Positions 6,190-7,971 of a stretch of DNA of 7,971 nucleotides are shown piece by piece. The notes beneath the pieces were generated by a model. That model was not told the DNA's origin. It worked only from the letters and a program-made list of their open reading frames with translations, and did no database searches. The DNA comes from JAVVEW01 sp032251045 (GTDB lineage: Bacteria > Pseudomonadota > Gammaproteobacteria > Methylococcales > Methylomonadaceae), in contig JAVVEW010000077.1 of NCBI GenBank assembly GCA_032251045.1, positions 1 through 7,971 of the forward strand. The letters are read 5' to 3'. Position 1 is the stretch's first letter. The number at the start of each line of letters is the position of its first letter. The position numbers and the translations under genes are program-made.

Positions 6190-7143
6190 ATGTCCGACAC
6201 CCCCTTGATGGTGTTCTCAGGTAACGCCAATTTGGCCTTGGCTGAGGGTATGGTCAGAAAATTAGGTATGCGTCTGGGCATGGCAGCAGTGGGGCGATTT
6301 AGCGATGGCGAGGTGGCGGTTGAAGTTGAAGAAAACGTCAGAGGTAAAGACGTTTTTGTTGTTCAGCCAACCAGTGCGCCTACAAATGAAAATTTAATGG
6401 AATTGCTGGTCATGATAGATGCTTTTCGTCGTTCATCGGCGGGGCGCATAACGGCGGTGATTCCGTATTACGGCTATTCAAGGCAAGATCGTCGATCCCG
6501 ATCTGCTAGAGTGCCTATCAGTGCAAAGCTGGTGGCAAAGATGATTACCGAAGCAGGATCGGATCGCGTATTGACGGTTGATTTGCATGCGGATCAAATA
6601 CAGGGTTTTTTTGATATTCCTGTCGATAATGTTTACGCATCACCCATTTTGCTGGGTGATATTTGGCGTCAGAAATACAAAGATCAAATTGTGGTGTCTC
6701 CCGATGTAGGGGGGGTGGTGCGCGCCAGAGCGTTAGCTAAGCGGCTAGATGATGCGGATCTGGCAATTATCGACAAGCGACGGCCTAAGGCAAATGTTGC
6801 CGAGGTTATGCATATCATTGGTGATGTAGAAGGGCGTACCTGTTTGCTTGTTGATGATATTGTAGATACCGCAGGTACTTTATGTCAGGCCGCGTCGGCT
6901 TTGAAAAAGAAAGGGGCGCTTAAGGTTGTCGCTTATTGTACGCATCCTGTGCTGTCAGGTGCGGCTCTTGGCAACGTCGAGTCCTCTGTGCTGGATGAGC
7001 TTGTTGTGACTGATACGATTCCGTTGACGGATGGTGCAAAAAAAATAGCAAAAATTCGGCAATTAAGTGTTGCAGACATGCTTGCTGAAACCATTCGACG
7101 CATCGCGGTTGGTGAGTCGGTCAGTTCCTTATATGTTGATTAA
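6190..7143 (+). CDS. prs: Ribose-phosphate pyrophosphokinase (PRPP synthetase)
   Basis: Prs transfers pyrophosphate from ATP to ribose 5-phosphate, making PRPP for nucleotide, histidine, tryptophan and NAD synthesis. The 317-residue product matches the class I bacterial enzyme along its length. Motifs are GRFSDGEV (35-42), the ATP-binding region YSRQDRR (96-102), VDLHADQIQGFFD (130-142, with metal-binding His133), the catalytic flexible loop IDKRRPKANV (194-203, Lys196 and Arg198) and the PRPP-binding loop LLVDDIVDTAGT (219-230). A well-spaced GGAG supports the ATG. It follows tRNA-Gln by 33 bases and precedes rplY by 28 bases, in one likely transcript. A run of seven G (6709-6715) and one of eight A (7038-7045) occur in the gene; the frame is intact through both. 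Confidence 0.98.
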   Translation: MSDTPLMVFSGNANLALAEGMVRKLGMRLGMAAVGRFSDGEVAVEVEENVRGKDVFVVQPTSAPTNENLMELLVMIDAFRRSSAGRITAVIPYYGYSRQDRRSRSARVPISAKLVAKMITEAGSDRVLTVDLHADQIQGFFDIPVDNVYASPILLGDIWRQKYKDQIVVSPDVGGVVRARALAKRLDDADLAIIDKRRPKANVAEVMHIIGDVEGRTCLLVDDIVDTAGTLCQAASALKKKGALKVVAYCTHPVLSGAALGNVESSVLDELVVTDTIPLTDGAKKIAKIRQLSVADMLAETIRRIAVGESVSSLYVD

Positions 7144-7171
7144 AAATACAGATACTTTATCGGGGTAAAAA

Positions 7172-7783
7172 ATGTCCGGGGTTTTTGAGTTCGTTGCCAG
7201 TCGGCGTGAAAAAAGTGGCAAGTCAGTGGCGCGTGGTTTGCGAAGAGAAGGTAAGATTCCTGCCATTATTTATGGTGGTGGTCAGGAAGAAGTCTGCTTA
7301 AGCCTTGATCATAATGACGTATTGAAGCATCTGCAGCACGAGTCTGTGTATTCGCATATGCTGGATGTTGTTGTGGATGGTGTAAAACACAGTGCTGTGC
7401 TAAAGGCTGTGCAGCGGCATCCCGCCAAGCCTATCGTAATGCATATGGATTTTATGCGGGTTGCAGGCAGTGATACCATTCGTATGCATGTACCCTTGCA
7501 TTTTATTAATGAGGAAGTGTGTGTTGGAGCTAAAGCAGGCGGGGTAATTACGCATAATTTGGTCGATATTGAGGTGGCGTGTCCGGCAAATCAGTTGCCT
7601 GAGTTCATAGAAGTGGATTTGGCTGCTTTGGATGTGGGGCATTCGTTGCATTTGTCAGAAATATCATTACCTGCCGGCGTTGAGGTGCTTGCTTTGACGC
7701 ACGGTGGTGCAGATCAGGCGGTGGTTACCATTTTAGCGGCCAAAAAAGGGCCGGCTGAAGAAGTTGAGCAGGCGCCAGAGTAA
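7172..7783 (+). CDS. rplY: Large-subunit ribosomal protein L25, long (CTC/TL5) form
   Basis: L25 binds 5S rRNA in the central protuberance of the 50S subunit. At 203 residues this is the two-domain general stress protein CTC type, not the short (about 94 residue) enterobacterial L25. The N-terminal RNA-binding domain covers about 1-95, with GLRREGKIPAIIYGGG (22-37) and the domain end QRHPAKPIVMHMDFMRV (81-97). The C-terminal TL5 domain covers about 100-190, with HVPLHFINEEVCVGAKAGG (106-124) and LPEFIEVDLAALDVGHSLHLSEI (142-164). The last residues form an acidic, probably disordered tail. GGGG five to six bases upstream serves as ribosome binding site. In Pseudomonas this gene is followed by pth and ychF; here a tRNA-Tyr promoter starts nine bases after the stop. 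Confidence 0.97.
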   Translation: MSGVFEFVASRREKSGKSVARGLRREGKIPAIIYGGGQEEVCLSLDHNDVLKHLQHESVYSHMLDVVVDGVKHSAVLKAVQRHPAKPIVMHMDFMRVAGSDTIRMHVPLHFINEEVCVGAKAGGVITHNLVDIEVACPANQLPEFIEVDLAALDVGHSLHLSEISLPAGVEVLALTHGGADQAVVTILAAKKGPAEEVEQAPE

Positions 7784-7791
7784 ATAAAGTG

Positions 7792-7819
7792 TTGACTTTT
7801 TCTCAGTATATATCATAAT
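7792..7819 (+). promoter_or_regulatory. Sigma70-type promoter for the tRNA-Tyr/tRNA-Gly cluster
   Basis: TTGACT (7792-7797) and CATAAT (7814-7819) each match consensus at five of six bases, with a 16-base spacer. Initiation would be near 7826, about ten bases before the mature tRNA-Tyr end. The region is AT-rich and begins straight after the rplY stop. No terminator separates it from rplY, so the tRNAs may also receive read-through transcription. Confidence 0.75.
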
Positions 7820-7836
7820 TGTCCTCTTAACATATT

Positions 7837-7921
7837 GGAGGGGTTCCCGAGTGGCCAAAGGGATCAGACTGTAAATCTGACGGCTCCGCCTTCGGAGGTT
7901 CGAATCCTCCCCCCTCCACCA
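7837..7921 (+). tRNA. tRNA-Tyr (anticodon GTA)
   Basis: This is an 85-base class II tRNA with a long variable arm. The acceptor stem is GGAGGGG with CCCCTCC, followed by discriminator A and an encoded CCA (7919-7921). The anticodon stem TCAGA/TCTGA carries loop CTGTAAA with GTA at 7871-7873. The variable arm holds a GGC-TCC-GCC stem-loop, and the T-stem GGAGG/CCTCC has loop TTCGAAT. It is close to the E. coli tRNA-Tyr. It leads a cluster with tRNA-Gly, an order usually continued by tRNA-Thr and tuf. Confidence 0.98.
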
Positions 7922-7950
7922 TATATCTTTTGGCTGGCTGGTCTAAATCT

Positions 7951-7971
7951 GCGGGTGTAGTTCAATGGTAG
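7951..7971 (+). tRNA. tRNA-Gly, 5' end only
   Basis: The last 21 bases read as the start of a glycine tRNA: acceptor strand GCGGGTG, T8, A9 and the first D-arm bases up to ATGGTAG. It begins 29 bases after tRNA-Tyr. The anticodon is outside the window. The sequence looks like the TCC-reading glycine tRNA that normally follows tRNA-Tyr ahead of tRNA-Thr and tuf, but the anticodon is inferred from order and resemblance only. Confidence 0.8.

Noticed and set aside
7037..7045. A AAA AAA slippery heptamer in frame near the end of prs
   Set aside because: A -1 shift would reach a stop after a few codons and remove the conserved C terminus; no downstream stimulatory structure is evident. Most likely ordinary lysine codons.
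1..7971. Search for a novel system, mobile element, CRISPR array or horizontally acquired cassette
   Set aside because: Every substantial stretch is explained by conserved housekeeping genes in known order. I saw no direct repeats, transposase, integrase or compositional break.

Overview
This window is a chromosomal housekeeping region of a gammaproteobacterium with roughly balanced base composition. The gene order is hemA-prfA-prmC facing away from a TPR lipoprotein gene, then lolB-ispE-tRNA-Gln-prs-rplY. This matches the arrangement I know from Pseudomonas and its relatives. The C5 haem route enzyme HemA, a LolB lipoprotein receptor and a long-form L25 all fit a Gram-negative gammaproteobacterium. 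I cannot name the genus from sequence alone.

Minus strand, positions 1 to 2703: hemA (glutamyl-tRNA reductase), prfA (release factor 1) and the 5' part of prmC (release factor methyltransferase, cut by the window edge). They are read in that order. hemA and prfA overlap by 4 bases (ATGA), and prfA and prmC are one base apart. A short divergent intergenic region (2704 to 2888) separates this operon from the plus-strand genes. It holds a plausible hemA promoter and a potential leader hairpin.

Plus strand, positions 2889 to 7783: a tetratricopeptide lipoprotein (likely LbcA), LolB, IspE, tRNA-Gln(TTG), ribose-phosphate pyrophosphokinase (Prs) and ribosomal protein L25. The first three overlap. 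tRNA-Gln sits 13 bases after ispE and 33 bases before prs, so it is probably cut out of a polycistronic transcript. The products serve outer-membrane lipoprotein handling, isoprenoid precursor synthesis, PRPP supply and ribosome assembly.

Positions 7784 to 7971: a good sigma70-type promoter, a complete tRNA-Tyr(GTA) and the first 21 bases of a tRNA-Gly. This is the usual beginning of the tRNA-Tyr/Gly/Thr-tuf cluster. Here it follows rplY directly, where pth and ychF would be expected in Pseudomonas. That junction is the main departure from standard order.

I found no mobile element, CRISPR array, defence system or unknown gene cassette. The points most worth checking are the rplY/tRNA-Tyr junction, a run of ten G in the ATP-binding loop codons of ispE, the putative LbcA lipoprotein, and the hemA leader.
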